A DNA stretch of 18,905 nucleotides from J088 sp003695505 [NCBI: Candidatus Dadabacteria bacterium] (GTDB lineage: Bacteria; J088), in contig RFIY01000046.1 in NCBI GenBank assembly GCA_003695505.1, forward strand, positions 1 to 18,905, given 5' to 3'. The translations under genes and the position numbers were made by a program. Under the pieces are notes generated by a model. It was given only the letters and a program-made list of their open reading frames with translations. It was not told where the DNA came from and ran no database searches. Below, piece after piece: positions 7,802 to 15,726 of the stretch. Positions within the stretch are counted from its first letter, which is position 1. Each line of letters begins with the position of its first letter.

Positions 7802-8644
7802 TCAGGCGAGCTGGTCGCGCACCCAGGTCACGAGCAATTCAATCGCGCGAGCGCGCTCGGCGGGAGGCTCGTTGAAAATCTCGTGATAGTAGCCATCCAG
7901 AAAGTGGGCAGTGACGGGGCCTTTCACCCGTTCGATGAAGCGCCGGCTGCCCTCCGGATCGGTCAGCCCGTCTGCCGTACCGTGCGCAAGCCACAGCGGC
8001 ATCGTGAGTTCGCTGGCGCGCGCCTGCGCCGCCTCCAGCGCCGCGAGCATTTCCGTGAACCAGCGGGCCGAGACGCGATCATGCACCAGCGGATCGTCCA
8101 GATACGCCCGTACGGTTTCGGGATCGCGGCTGATCAAATTCGCGTCGAGTTCATTGGCCATCGTCAACGTCGGCCAGCAGCGTGATAACAGGCGACCGGC
8201 GACATTCTTGATCGCGGGTACAGGTGTCGCGATACCGAGCAGAGGCGCGCTGAGCGCCAGCCCCTTGAGCCGTTGACCGTGTGCCAGCGCCGTATGAACT
8301 GAAACGAGCCCCCCCATGGAATGACCAAGCAGCAGCCTGGGCTGCTCGGTCGGCAGATCCGCATCAGCGACGGGAAACAGTGCCGCGACATCATCCACAT
8401 ACTCCTGCCACCGCATCACATGCCCTCGGCGCCCGTCACTGCGCCCGTGCCCGCGCAGATCCACCGCGTAGGCCGCACAGCCCTCGGCATTGAGAGCCTC
8501 GATGACATGCCCATAACGCCCACTGTGCTCCCCCAGACCATGGCAGATCAGAACCGCCGCACGGGGTGTTGTTGCGGGGAGGGCACGCAACCCGTGCAGT
8601 CGCGTGCCGTCGCGGCTGGTCAGCGATAGCGTCTCGATCGCCAT
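7802..8644 (-). CDS. alpha/beta hydrolase, monoacylglycerol-lipase-like
   Basis: The 280-aa protein is a serine hydrolase of the lysophospholipase/monoglyceride lipase group (PldB/MGLL-like). It has HGLGEHSGRY (35-44), LRGHGRSDGRRG (63-74), the nucleophile elbow GHSMGG (Ser109), HGTADGLTDP with the acid Asp225, and YYHEIFNE with His254. The spacing and the HGxGEHSGRY and GHGxSxGxRG segments are those of monoglyceride lipases. There is no signal peptide, so it is likely cytosolic, with an ester substrate such as monoacylglycerol or lysophospholipid. It begins 9 bases after the end of the 604-aa lipoprotein gene on the same strand, so the two probably share a transcript. No terminator was found in the 7731-7801 convergent gap. 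Confidence 0.88.
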   Translation of the reverse strand: MAIETLSLTSRDGTRLHGLRALPATTPRAAVLICHGLGEHSGRYGHVIEALNAEGCAAYAVDLRGHGRSDGRRGHVMRWQEYVDDVAALFPVADADLPTEQPRLLLGHSMGGLVSVHTALAHGQRLKGLALSAPLLGIATPVPAIKNVAGRLLSRCWPTLTMANELDANLISRDPETVRAYLDDPLVHDRVSARWFTEMLAALEAAQARASELTMPLWLAHGTADGLTDPEGSRRFIERVKGPVTAHFLDGYYHEIFNEPPAERARAIELLVTWVRDQLA

Positions 8645-8653
8645 ATCGTCAGC

Positions 8654-10468
8654 CTACTGGCTGTTGATCAGGCTCGCAAACGGGTTCTCGCGGTCGAGCA
8701 GGTAAGCGATGTAGGCATTGACGGCCTTATTGATCAGGAACTGGTCTGCCTGGACGAAGGGTTCCCCCTTGTAGTCGAGCGGAACGGTGACCATCGTGGC
8801 CGGATTGACCGGCAGCGCCATCTCATTGACGAGGATCATGCCGTGAAAGCTCGGGCTTTGCCAGGCGATGTACGGGAACGGCACTTCGAGACCCAGATCC
8901 GCGGCGCTGATGCCATCCGCGGGGATCGTCAAGCCACTGACGAATTCACCGGTCTCGCCACGCGGGCCAAACGTAAACGACGTCGTGAAGTGCGGCGCAT
9001 CCATCGTGACGACGGCCGGCGACGAAACGGCAGCCTCGCCTTCGATCATGAATACATCGGCCTTACAGAAGTCGGTGATGTCCTTTGGCACCCGGTTGAC
9101 CGTACAATTGTCGTCATCGTACCAGTATGGAAAGAGCTTGCGGATGGGCAGTGGCCCCTCTGTGCCGGTCGGTCCAACGAAATATGAACGAAAGTCAAAC
9201 TCGACCGCTTCAGGCAGCGTTGGCAGGAAGAGCTTGAGCAGGTCGACGGAATTGATGATCGTATTGATCTCCTCAAAACCGAGCGGACGGTACTCACCCT
9301 GTGGATAGGGAATCGACGTGTCGTCGACCGCCTCGACCTGATTACCAAGCACGTCTATGATCGTGTGCAATGATTCGATGACCGTACGGATATCGCCGAA
9401 CTGACTGTTGAAGATTACCTGCACCCCGCCGGTATTGTCGGTCAGCGCGATCGTACTGAACAGGTTGACCTGGCGCAGCCCGACGACGAGGATGTCGTCG
9501 CCATCGGCGCCGTTGTTGTCGGGGTCGATCCAGCCCAGCACGTTGTCGGATGGATCATCGTCCGTGCGGCTACGGATCAGCATATCCGGGATGATCCCGT
9601 GCACGGTGTCGCCGGTATCGTCGTAGATCGCCCGATATTGCTCGAGCAGCAGATTGTCGACTTCGTCGAGGCGCACATCACTTTCAAGAGTGAAGTCGAG
9701 CAGATCCGGGTTGCGATCCAGCAGAACACCGGCATCGCGCAGCAGTTCGATATAGGTAATGTCGCCCTTGACCAGCAGATCAATATCGTCGAGGATCACC
9801 TCAAGGGGGCCTTCGAGGTCGTCAAACGAAAGATCGTGCGCCAGGATCAGATCAACCGCGACCTGAAATGCGTCAACGAGCGCAAGGATCGTTCGCGCGA
9901 CGGCGGTATCCCACTCGTAACCAAGGGTCGCACTAAAGAACAACAGACTGTTCTCGGCCCCGATATTGATCGGCAACCCTTCCCTCAATTCAAACACGCA
10001 GTCACCGTCGATCACGGCCAGCGCCTGTTCACGCACGTCCGCCGCGGACTCCTCAAATGGCCGGATGAATCCTTCTACCAGGCTGTTCAGATCTCCGAAC
10101 TGGGCGGGCTGCAGCCCCTCGACGCGACCGCGCAACGTGGCAAACGAAGGCGCGCCGCCCAGAAAAAGGTCCGCCGTCTCGAGAAGGGAATCGAGCTTGT
10201 CCACCCCTTCGAGAATGCGCCCCAGCAACAGTCCGTAGTCGGCGGCACAGGCCAGATCCGCAGCCGCCTCGCCGGCATCCACGTCTGTCAAGAGCTGTTT
10301 GAAACGTGTGATCGCGGTATCGAAATCGCCCTTGGCGAGAGCCGCCTTGCCGGCGCAGACCAGTTCGTTGGTGGGGCAGGTCTCGGTATCCAGCGCACCT
10401 TCTCCGCCAAAACAGCCGCTGACGCCAGCCAGGATCATCAAACACAGAATCAATCGGGTATGACGCAC
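8654..10468 (-). CDS. 604-aa acidic lipoprotein of unknown family
   Basis: I do not recognise this protein. The N-terminus is a lipoprotein signal with lipobox VSGC (Cys19), so it should be lipid-anchored in the inner or outer membrane. Residues 35-60 (CAGKAALAKGDFDTAITRF) look like one TPR-type helix pair; the next 250 residues are helical and rich in Asp and Leu. Residues 315-325, DPDNNGADGDD, form an Asp/Asn-rich loop like calcium-binding loops of EF-hand or thrombospondin-3 type. The last 200 residues look beta-rich. The protein is strikingly acidic. GGAGGT lies 5 bases before the GTG at 10468, an excellent start. It sits 168 bases beyond the yidC-lipoprotein unit and just before the lipase-like gene, so it may be a separate unit with the hydrolase. 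Confidence 0.8.
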   Translation of the reverse strand: MRHTRLILCLMILAGVSGCFGGEGALDTETCPTNELVCAGKAALAKGDFDTAITRFKQLLTDVDAGEAAADLACAADYGLLLGRILEGVDKLDSLLETADLFLGGAPSFATLRGRVEGLQPAQFGDLNSLVEGFIRPFEESAADVREQALAVIDGDCVFELREGLPINIGAENSLLFFSATLGYEWDTAVARTILALVDAFQVAVDLILAHDLSFDDLEGPLEVILDDIDLLVKGDITYIELLRDAGVLLDRNPDLLDFTLESDVRLDEVDNLLLEQYRAIYDDTGDTVHGIIPDMLIRSRTDDDPSDNVLGWIDPDNNGADGDDILVVGLRQVNLFSTIALTDNTGGVQVIFNSQFGDIRTVIESLHTIIDVLGNQVEAVDDTSIPYPQGEYRPLGFEEINTIINSVDLLKLFLPTLPEAVEFDFRSYFVGPTGTEGPLPIRKLFPYWYDDDNCTVNRVPKDITDFCKADVFMIEGEAAVSSPAVVTMDAPHFTTSFTFGPRGETGEFVSGLTIPADGISAADLGLEVPFPYIAWQSPSFHGMILVNEMALPVNPATMVTVPLDYKGEPFVQADQFLINKAVNAYIAYLLDRENPFASLINSQ

Positions 10469-10473
10469 AAACT

Positions 10474-10479
10474 ACCTCC
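10474..10479 (-). promoter_or_regulatory. strong Shine-Dalgarno deciding the GTG start of the 604-aa lipoprotein
   Basis: The minus strand reads GGAGGT followed by AGTTT and then GTG. It fixes the start at 10468 despite the non-ATG codon. The rest of the 168-base gap up to 10636 holds an AT-richer patch (about 10577-10600) but no terminator and no promoter I would call with confidence. Confidence 0.6.
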
Positions 10480-10636
10480 GCGCAGATGGACAGCCCATCC
10501 GGTTCGAACAAATTCATATTGACTTCCAGCGGCGATCCGGGGCGGCTGGATATGGCACACCGCCTGGCCGCAGGTGATATAAACGCTGTTTTAGCTTACC
10601 ACGTCATAGCCGGATCGGCAAGCACCTGAACCGGGC

Positions 10637-12091
10637 TCAGCGAATACCACCATAAACAGCGCCGGAGGCCGTATCGATCAGTGTGACCGATGCATCCTTG
10701 CGATCGAGCGCGACAATTCTGTCTGAAGCCAGAAAATCGAAATCAGAAAAGACCGTCGCCGCGGCAAATGTATCGACAGACGCCTCGATCGACACCGTAA
10801 ACCGATCGTTGCGATCGGCAGGATCTGCGCCGGCGTCAATCGCGGCGCTCCAGCCGACGGTGTCAATGGTCACGCCGGTTGGCGCCAGCGCGACCAGGCC
10901 ACTGCGGGCACTGCTCCACACCCAATTTCCCAGCGGTCGAATGACACCCGTCACCGGCGCCGCAACCGGTGGCACCCAGGCCAGCTCGTCGGCAACCTGT
11001 GCGACAGCCGTGGTTCCGTCAGCGCCTTCAAACCGCAGCGCTTTGGGGACAGGTCCTGTCAGCGGATGCGGCAGATCGTTCCATCGCGTCACCTCCGCGG
11101 CCGCGAGACCGGCCCACCCATCTGGTACGCCCTCGAAGGTCACATTCAGCACGTCATCGCGCACCCAGCCGGGGCACCCCTCGCGTCCAAGGCGCACGAA
11201 GCGTATCGACGGGCTGCTCAGCGCACCATGGTCGACAAACAGTGGCGTGCCGGTTGATGCCCCACCTTCGACATTGTCCACCAGACACAAGGTCTGATCG
11301 TCAAGCTGCGAAACCCGATAGAGTCCACCATCGGCGGCGGAGAACCACAGACGGCCGCGGGCATCGTAACGCAGCCGTACGGCCGCGGCTGGCAGCGGCA
11401 CCGATGCCGTCACACCCGGCGCCGCATCGGTCGTCAGCGCGGCCTGTCGAAGCCAACCACCTTCAACCCACGCGATCGCGTCCGTCCCCGCCGCGAAGGC
11501 CGCAGCCTTCACTGGCATGCGCCATGACCGGGCGCCCTGGAGCGGATCCCAAAGCGAAATCGCACCGTCGGTTGACCGGTAGGCGAATGGCGCATCAGAG
11601 ACCGTCTCCGGCCACTCCTGCGCGTCAACCGGCAGGGTCAAACCCTGCACCGGCGCATCGAGGCTCGTGACAACCGTGACGGCACCACGCAACGCAATCA
11701 CTGTCGCCGACGCCGGAAAATCGGCCCAGCGCACCGCGCCAGTATCCATCACTCCGAACGCCGTACGGGCCGTCGAGACCTCCGCCGCAAAAACAATCGA
11801 ATCATTCGCGTCACGCCACACACGCGGAGGCGTCGGGCCCCAGCCAGGATCCGGCGCGACCACGGACGACGTCGTTTCCAGTTGACCGTCCGTACCGAAC
11901 CAGAGCAATTCTCCCCGGCCACGATCGAAGATCGCAAAGGTCGCCTGCCCGGCGTCGCTCAAATCGTGAACAATCGCCTCAGGACGGCTAAACAACGCCT
12001 CGTCGGTGCCGCCGGATCCAACGGTTCCACAGGCAGGGCCGGTTCCGGCCAGCACCAGACACAGACCCGCGGCAGCCAGTGACCGTTTCAC
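10637..12091 (-). CDS. 484-aa propeller-like lipoprotein linked to yidC
   Basis: The protein family is not recognised. The signal peptide is followed by a lipobox-like GPAC (Cys21); Gly at -3 is less usual. The rest is a chain of short beta-rich repeats of the kind found in beta-propellers. Examples are blade-like turns such as FDRGRGELLWFGTDG (55-69), STDGAISLWDP (173-183) and DARGRLWFSAADGGLYRV (243-260), and a final LIDTASGAVYGG. It shares the DARGRLW motif with the preceding gene's product. The GTG start overlaps the upstream stop (GTGA) and is preceded by GAGG at about 8 bases, so it is translationally coupled. It is the last gene of the rpmH-rnpA-yidD-yidC unit. A role in envelope biogenesis is inference from position only. 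Confidence 0.75.
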   Translation of the reverse strand: MKRSLAAAGLCLVLAGTGPACGTVGSGGTDEALFSRPEAIVHDLSDAGQATFAIFDRGRGELLWFGTDGQLETTSSVVAPDPGWGPTPPRVWRDANDSIVFAAEVSTARTAFGVMDTGAVRWADFPASATVIALRGAVTVVTSLDAPVQGLTLPVDAQEWPETVSDAPFAYRSTDGAISLWDPLQGARSWRMPVKAAAFAAGTDAIAWVEGGWLRQAALTTDAAPGVTASVPLPAAAVRLRYDARGRLWFSAADGGLYRVSQLDDQTLCLVDNVEGGASTGTPLFVDHGALSSPSIRFVRLGREGCPGWVRDDVLNVTFEGVPDGWAGLAAAEVTRWNDLPHPLTGPVPKALRFEGADGTTAVAQVADELAWVPPVAAPVTGVIRPLGNWVWSSARSGLVALAPTGVTIDTVGWSAAIDAGADPADRNDRFTVSIEASVDTFAAATVFSDFDFLASDRIVALDRKDASVTLIDTASGAVYGGIR

Positions 12092-13050
12092 GAACCAGCC
12101 TCGATCAGCTTCGACGATGCGTAGTCGAGCACCCAGGTCATCTGATTCGCAAACAGCAGCCCGGTCGGGCGGCCCACCGCTGTCACAACCTCCCAGCCAA
12201 CGGCATCCCTGCGTAACACCGCACCATCGCTGTCCAGTGCCCAGAGCCGGCCGCGTGCGTCCACAGCCAGCGCGCCGGGCGAGCGCCCCACCGGTTCGGC
12301 AGCCAACGGCTCGCCATCATCCGACCGCCACGACAACACGATGCCCGCCGCGGAATCCGACGCATAGACGACGCCGTTGTGCCAGACCATCCCGGAGATG
12401 GTGTGATCGGTACCGACACCCCGTGGAAAGCGCGTGTGAATCACATCGGGCTGTTCTGCGTCGACAAACTGCACGTTCCCCGCCCCCGCAAACCCCAGCC
12501 ACAACCGCTTCAGCTCCGGATCCCAGGCGGTCGCGCTCAATGGCGCCAGCGTTGAGACGACCCGACCGAGTTCCCGTCCGGTCGTGTCGAACCAGATCAG
12601 CTCGGGGTCACCTGTCTTCGCCGTCCAGGCCAGCAGCCGATCATTACCCATGGCCGCAAGCCGATCCGCAAACACTTCGGGAACATCCACGACGACTTCG
12701 AGTGTCGCAATGTCCAGACCAATGAGTGACCCATATCGCCGCCCGGCCAGCCAGAGCTTTTCATCTGCGGTCACTCCGCCGGGAAAATTGGCTTCGAAGC
12801 CCTGGGCTACCGGAACCAGCACCGCCTCCGCAGTAGCTGCCCCGCTCGATGCGTCCCGGACCGCGATGAATCCGCCGCAGTACCGTTCGTCGGTATCGGC
12901 ATTGACAACCAGAAGGCGCCCCCGCCCGTCCGGCACGGCCGCAACCGGGCGGGCAAGCTCATCTGCTTCGGGCGTGCGGCACGCCGGTGAAAAGACGGCC
13001 TGTCCACAGGCCGGAAGCAAGATCACCAGCGGCCAGAGCAAGCGCCGCAT
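12088..13050 (-). CDS. 320-aa propeller-like lipoprotein overlapping yidC
   Basis: The family is unknown to me. I place the start at ATG 13050, which overlaps the yidC stop as TGATG. The frame stays open far upstream, but that part is the shadow of yidC. From this start the product opens with a perfect lipoprotein signal, [15 protein letters not shown], with Cys15 as the lipidation site. The mature part looks like a beta-propeller. Blade-like segments are GRGRLLVVNADTD (42-54), KLWLAGRRYGSLIGLD (98-113), RLWLGFAGAGNVQFVD (182-197), VVYASDSAAGIVLSW (227-241) and DARGRLWALDSDGAVLRR (264-281), NHL/YVTN-like. It should be lipid-anchored, facing the periplasm or outside. It overlaps the following lipoprotein gene by 4 bases. 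Confidence 0.78.
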   Translation of the reverse strand: MRRLLWPLVILLPACGQAVFSPACRTPEADELARPVAAVPDGRGRLLVVNADTDERYCGGFIAVRDASSGAATAEAVLVPVAQGFEANFPGGVTADEKLWLAGRRYGSLIGLDIATLEVVVDVPEVFADRLAAMGNDRLLAWTAKTGDPELIWFDTTGRELGRVVSTLAPLSATAWDPELKRLWLGFAGAGNVQFVDAEQPDVIHTRFPRGVGTDHTISGMVWHNGVVYASDSAAGIVLSWRSDDGEPLAAEPVGRSPGALAVDARGRLWALDSDGAVLRRDAVGWEVVTAVGRPTGLLFANQMTWVLDYASSKLIEAGS

Positions 13051-14687
13051 CAATCCGCAGCCTGCCGCGCAATCAACCACTGCTGAGCGATGGTCATCAC
13101 GTTGTTGGTCAGCCAGTACAACACCAGCCCGCTCGGGAACCCGTAAAACAGCACCGTAAACATCACGGGCATCAGCATGAAGATTTTCTGTTGCGCCGGA
13201 TCGACCGTTGTCGGCGTCATCTTCTGCTGCAGGAACATTGTGACACCCATAATCAGTGGCAGAATCCGTACTGGAATCGCGTGGCCAAACAGCGCAAGCG
13301 TGGCCAGCGTATCGGGGGCGGCCAGATCGTGCACCCACAGCAGAAATGGCGCATGGCGCAATTCGATGCTGACGAGCAACACGTTGTACAGCGCAAAGAA
13401 GATCGGAATCTGCAACAACATGGGCAGGCAGCCACCGAGCGGGTTGACCTTCTCGGTGCGATACAGGTTCATCATTTCCTGTTGCAACCGCTGTGGATCT
13501 TCCTTGTACTTCTTCTGAATCTCCTCCATCTTCGGCTTCAGCTTCGACATGGCCCGCATGGAACGGTAACTCTTGGCGGTCAGCGGATAGAGGGCCATCT
13601 TGATCAGGATCGTCAGAAGAATGATGGCCCAGCCATAGTTCCCCGTCACCCGGTGGAACAGGTGCATCAGCGCCAGCATGGGACGCGCGATAAATGCTGT
13701 CCATCCGAAATCGACCGAGGAACGCATCTCCCGGCCGATGCGACGCAACTGATCCAGTTCTTTCGCGCCGCCGAATACCGTAAACTCGAACAAGCCCTCA
13801 TGCCCGGCGCGGAGCACCTGTGGCGCCGCTGAGATCGTCAGCCAGGCGCGACCGCGCTTGTCGTCGCCGGAATCGGGAAGATTACGCACACGAATCTGCA
13901 ATTCCGCAGATGCATCGTCCGGCAGAATCGCGCGGGCAAAATACTTGTCGTCCCACATCACCCAGTCGAACGAACCTTCCCAGCGGTGCTCTGCCTCCAG
14001 GTCGTTGCCCCGGATCGACTCGATCTCACCACCTCGCCGCAGTCGCAACCCCGTGAACACATAACGTGAAAAATCAGGGGCGTAATGATGCGCCATCTCG
14101 ACAACAGGCTCGAATCTCGTTCCGTCGGGCACGCCGCGAGAACCGAAGGTGACCTTTGCGCGTGACAACGACTGCGCGTGCACCCGTGCAAACAGCTCCC
14201 CCGAACCGACTGGCCAGACCAGACGTAGCGCGGGCTGCCCGTCAATGGCCTCCGCCGTCGCAGGTGGACCGAGCCCGGCGAATCCAATCCGCAAACACGG
14301 ATCCGGCTCCCTTTCACAAAGGTCTACGAGGGGCGCTCCGGGCTCGAGATCGACGCGATAGCCCAGCAGACGCCAATGTGCAACGGTATCGCCGTGAAAC
14401 TCGGCCTCGAAGCGGTCACCCGCAATCGTCAGGACGGGCAGCGTACCGGATGCAGGCAGCGCTGTCGTGACCGGCGCGACTGCGGGGGGCGTTGTGGACG
14501 GCGCGGCAACCTGCGCCACCGGCTCTGATTCGGCGATCGAACGCGTTGTCGCCGTCGCCGGTTCAGCGGACGCCGGAGATTGTCCGTTTCCCGGCGCCGG
14601 CGACGGAGGTGGAAACATTGCCTGCCACGCGAACAGAAACAGTACACTCAGCCCCAGCGCGATCAGCAGTCGTTGTTCGTCTTTCAT
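13050..14687 (-). CDS. yidC: membrane protein insertase YidC
   Basis: The 545-aa product (E. coli 548) inserts membrane proteins, alone or with SecYEG. The start at ATG 14687 gives the expected [20 protein letters not shown] first helix; the frame is open further upstream but only as a shadow of yidD. A Pro/Ala-rich linker follows, then the large periplasmic beta domain (to about residue 330). The conserved C-terminal five-helix core contains [53 protein letters not shown] and PSGLVLYW. The hydrophilic-groove arginine of E. coli (R366) appears as lysine in LIKMALYPL. yidD overlaps by ATGA upstream, and the lipoprotein gene overlaps by TGATG downstream. Confidence 0.96.
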   Translation of the reverse strand: MKDEQRLLIALGLSVLFLFAWQAMFPPPSPAPGNGQSPASAEPATATTRSIAESEPVAQVAAPSTTPPAVAPVTTALPASGTLPVLTIAGDRFEAEFHGDTVAHWRLLGYRVDLEPGAPLVDLCEREPDPCLRIGFAGLGPPATAEAIDGQPALRLVWPVGSGELFARVHAQSLSRAKVTFGSRGVPDGTRFEPVVEMAHHYAPDFSRYVFTGLRLRRGGEIESIRGNDLEAEHRWEGSFDWVMWDDKYFARAILPDDASAELQIRVRNLPDSGDDKRGRAWLTISAAPQVLRAGHEGLFEFTVFGGAKELDQLRRIGREMRSSVDFGWTAFIARPMLALMHLFHRVTGNYGWAIILLTILIKMALYPLTAKSYRSMRAMSKLKPKMEEIQKKYKEDPQRLQQEMMNLYRTEKVNPLGGCLPMLLQIPIFFALYNVLLVSIELRHAPFLLWVHDLAAPDTLATLALFGHAIPVRILPLIMGVTMFLQQKMTPTTVDPAQQKIFMLMPVMFTVLFYGFPSGLVLYWLTNNVMTIAQQWLIARQAAD

Positions 14688-14971
14688 TGGGTCTCGTCCT
14701 GATGTGGATGCAGGTTGATTGAGGCGCAACACCGCCGCTCGGGAACCGGGTCGACTCCCCAGCCTCCGAAGGGATGGCAGCGCATGAGCCGGCGCAGCGC
14801 CAGCCAGCCACCCTGGACAAGTCCATAACGGGAAATCGCCTCCATGGCGTACTGGGAACAGGTCGGCGTATAGCGACAAGTTGGTGGAAACAGCGGACTG
14901 AGCCACTGCTGGTAGCCACGAATGAGCCACTGCGTCACCAGGGCGGGAATTCGCAACCAGTTCAGTCGCAT
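14684..14971 (-). CDS. yidD: membrane protein insertion efficiency factor YidD
   Basis: The small 95-aa membrane-associated protein helps YidC-dependent insertion. Family hallmarks are [23 protein letters not shown], with its conserved cysteines, and [14 protein letters not shown]. The start at ATG 14971 is preceded by GAGGTG at 5 bases; longer in-frame readings are shadows of rnpA. It overlaps the rnpA 3' end by 10 bases and the yidC start by 4. The tail [17 protein letters not shown] is not part of the conserved core. Confidence 0.94.
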   Translation of the reverse strand: MRLNWLRIPALVTQWLIRGYQQWLSPLFPPTCRYTPTCSQYAMEAISRYGLVQGGWLALRRLMRCHPFGGWGVDPVPERRCCASINLHPHQDETQ

Positions 14972-15297
14972 CGGCACCTCAACTCCTGCGTGAGTCGATG
15001 GAAATCCGCTTCGATGTCGCGAAACGTATTGGCTGGACGACCGAAGTCCGGCGTCACCAGCAGATCGACGGCAGGCAAGTCCTGCCGACACTGCCGGAAG
15101 GCCTCACGCACATAACGCCGGAACAGATTGCGCTGGGGCGCATGACCATACCTGCGCGGCGTACGCACACCCAGCCGGGCGAAGCCGAGGTCGTTCTTCA
15201 TCCAGCGTACACGCATGTGCCGCAAGTTCAGCCGCCGTCCCCGGCGCTGCAGTCGTTGAAAATCGAGATCACGATGCAGACGTACGCGACGCGGCAA
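14962..15297 (-). CDS. rnpA: ribonuclease P protein component
   Basis: The protein subunit of RNase P assists 5' maturation of tRNA precursors. From the TTG at 15297 it has 111 aa, a normal length. It has [17 protein letters not shown] at the N-terminus, [10 protein letters not shown] in the middle, and the canonical RNR motif A-x-x-RN-x-x-RR-x-x-RE (53-65). The start is uncertain. TTG 15297 has no Shine-Dalgarno, and the next upstream start codon in this frame is ATG 15474, which would add 59 residues and place all of rpmH inside the gene in another frame, as described for Thermus. The shorter form is chosen because it matches the usual domain boundaries. It lies 17 bases after rpmH and overlaps yidD by 10. 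Confidence 0.9.
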   Translation of the reverse strand: MPRRVRLHRDLDFQRLQRRGRRLNLRHMRVRWMKNDLGFARLGVRTPRRYGHAPQRNLFRRYVREAFRQCRQDLPAVDLLVTPDFGRPANTFRDIEADFHRLTQELRCRCD

Positions 15298-15314
15298 CGT
15301 TTGCCGCGGCCGCG

Positions 15315-15464
15315 CTACTTCTGATACGCCGTCGGCGCGAGGCGAACGCGGCTCCGGTTGCGGCGGCGTGCGATGATCGCGCGACCGGCGCGCGTCGACA
15401 TCCGCTTGCGAAATCCGTGCTTGCGCAGACGCTTGCGATTGTGGGGCTGGAATGTCCGTTTCAT
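15315..15464 (-). CDS. rpmH: 50S ribosomal protein L34
   Basis: The 49-aa product is the complete L34: [22 protein letters not shown] at the start (given here only as [11 protein letters not shown] and HGFRKRM), then [13 protein letters not shown] and a longer-than-usual tail [15 protein letters not shown] lies about 9 bases before the ATG at 15464. It is the first gene of the rpmH-rnpA-yidD-yidC unit. L34 binds 23S rRNA in the large subunit. Unlike many bacteria, no dnaA lies upstream; the divergent neighbour is the 417-aa gene. Confidence 0.96.
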   Translation of the reverse strand: MKRTFQPHNRKRLRKHGFRKRMSTRAGRAIIARRRNRSRVRLAPTAYQK

Positions 15465-15507
15465 CGGAAGCCATCCTTGGAACAACTGATCGTGTAACCG
15501 TAATTGC

Positions 15508-15549
15508 GACGCCACCGGCATAAAGGGGTCCGGCCCCAGCAACGGCGTC
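15508..15549 (-). promoter_or_regulatory. structured leader in front of rpmH
   Basis: Within the presumed rpmH leader, GACGCC and GGCGTC (15508-15513 and 15544-15549) can form an outer 6-bp stem around an inner GGGG/CCCC hairpin with a 5-base loop (15525-15537). On the minus strand the inner hairpin is followed by TTTAT, so it could attenuate. A regulatory role is inference. Confidence 0.35.
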
Positions 15550-15566
15550 AGTAGACCGAATCGTTG

Positions 15567-15595
15567 ATTTTACCAGTGCCAGCAGTGTGCCGCAA
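15567..15595 (-). promoter_or_regulatory. rpmH promoter, extended -10
   Basis: On the minus strand TTGCGG (15590-15595) and TAAAAT (15567-15572) are separated by 17 bases, and the -10 is preceded by TGG, an extended -10. Transcription would start near 15560, about 95 bases before the rpmH ATG. Confidence 0.55.
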
Positions 15596-15611
15596 ACCTC
15601 AGGCCTCGCCA

Positions 15612-15640
15612 TTGACAACCGCTGACCCACGGCTTACAAT
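15612..15640 (+). promoter_or_regulatory. near-consensus sigma70 promoter for the 417-aa gene
   Basis: TTGACA (15612-15617), a 17-base spacer and TACAAT (15635-15640) form the best promoter in the window, with one mismatch in twelve positions. It diverges from the rpmH promoter and would give an 80-base leader before the ATG at 15727. Confidence 0.75.
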
Positions 15641-15726
15641 GTGGACTTCGTCCATGTCGCGTCCGCCGCGACGGGGCAACCTGGCGCCTGGCAACCGCGC
15701 CCGCACTTCACGGATGAACCAGACCA

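Noticed and set aside
9599-10522. 307-codon plus-strand open frame over the 604-aa lipoprotein
   Set aside because: It is antisense to a gene with a clear signal peptide, lipobox and perfect Shine-Dalgarno.
13051-13704. Upstream extension of the 320-aa lipoprotein frame through yidC
   Set aside because: The extension is out of frame with yidC's conserved core and has no domain; the internal ATG at 13050 gives a perfect lipoprotein signal.
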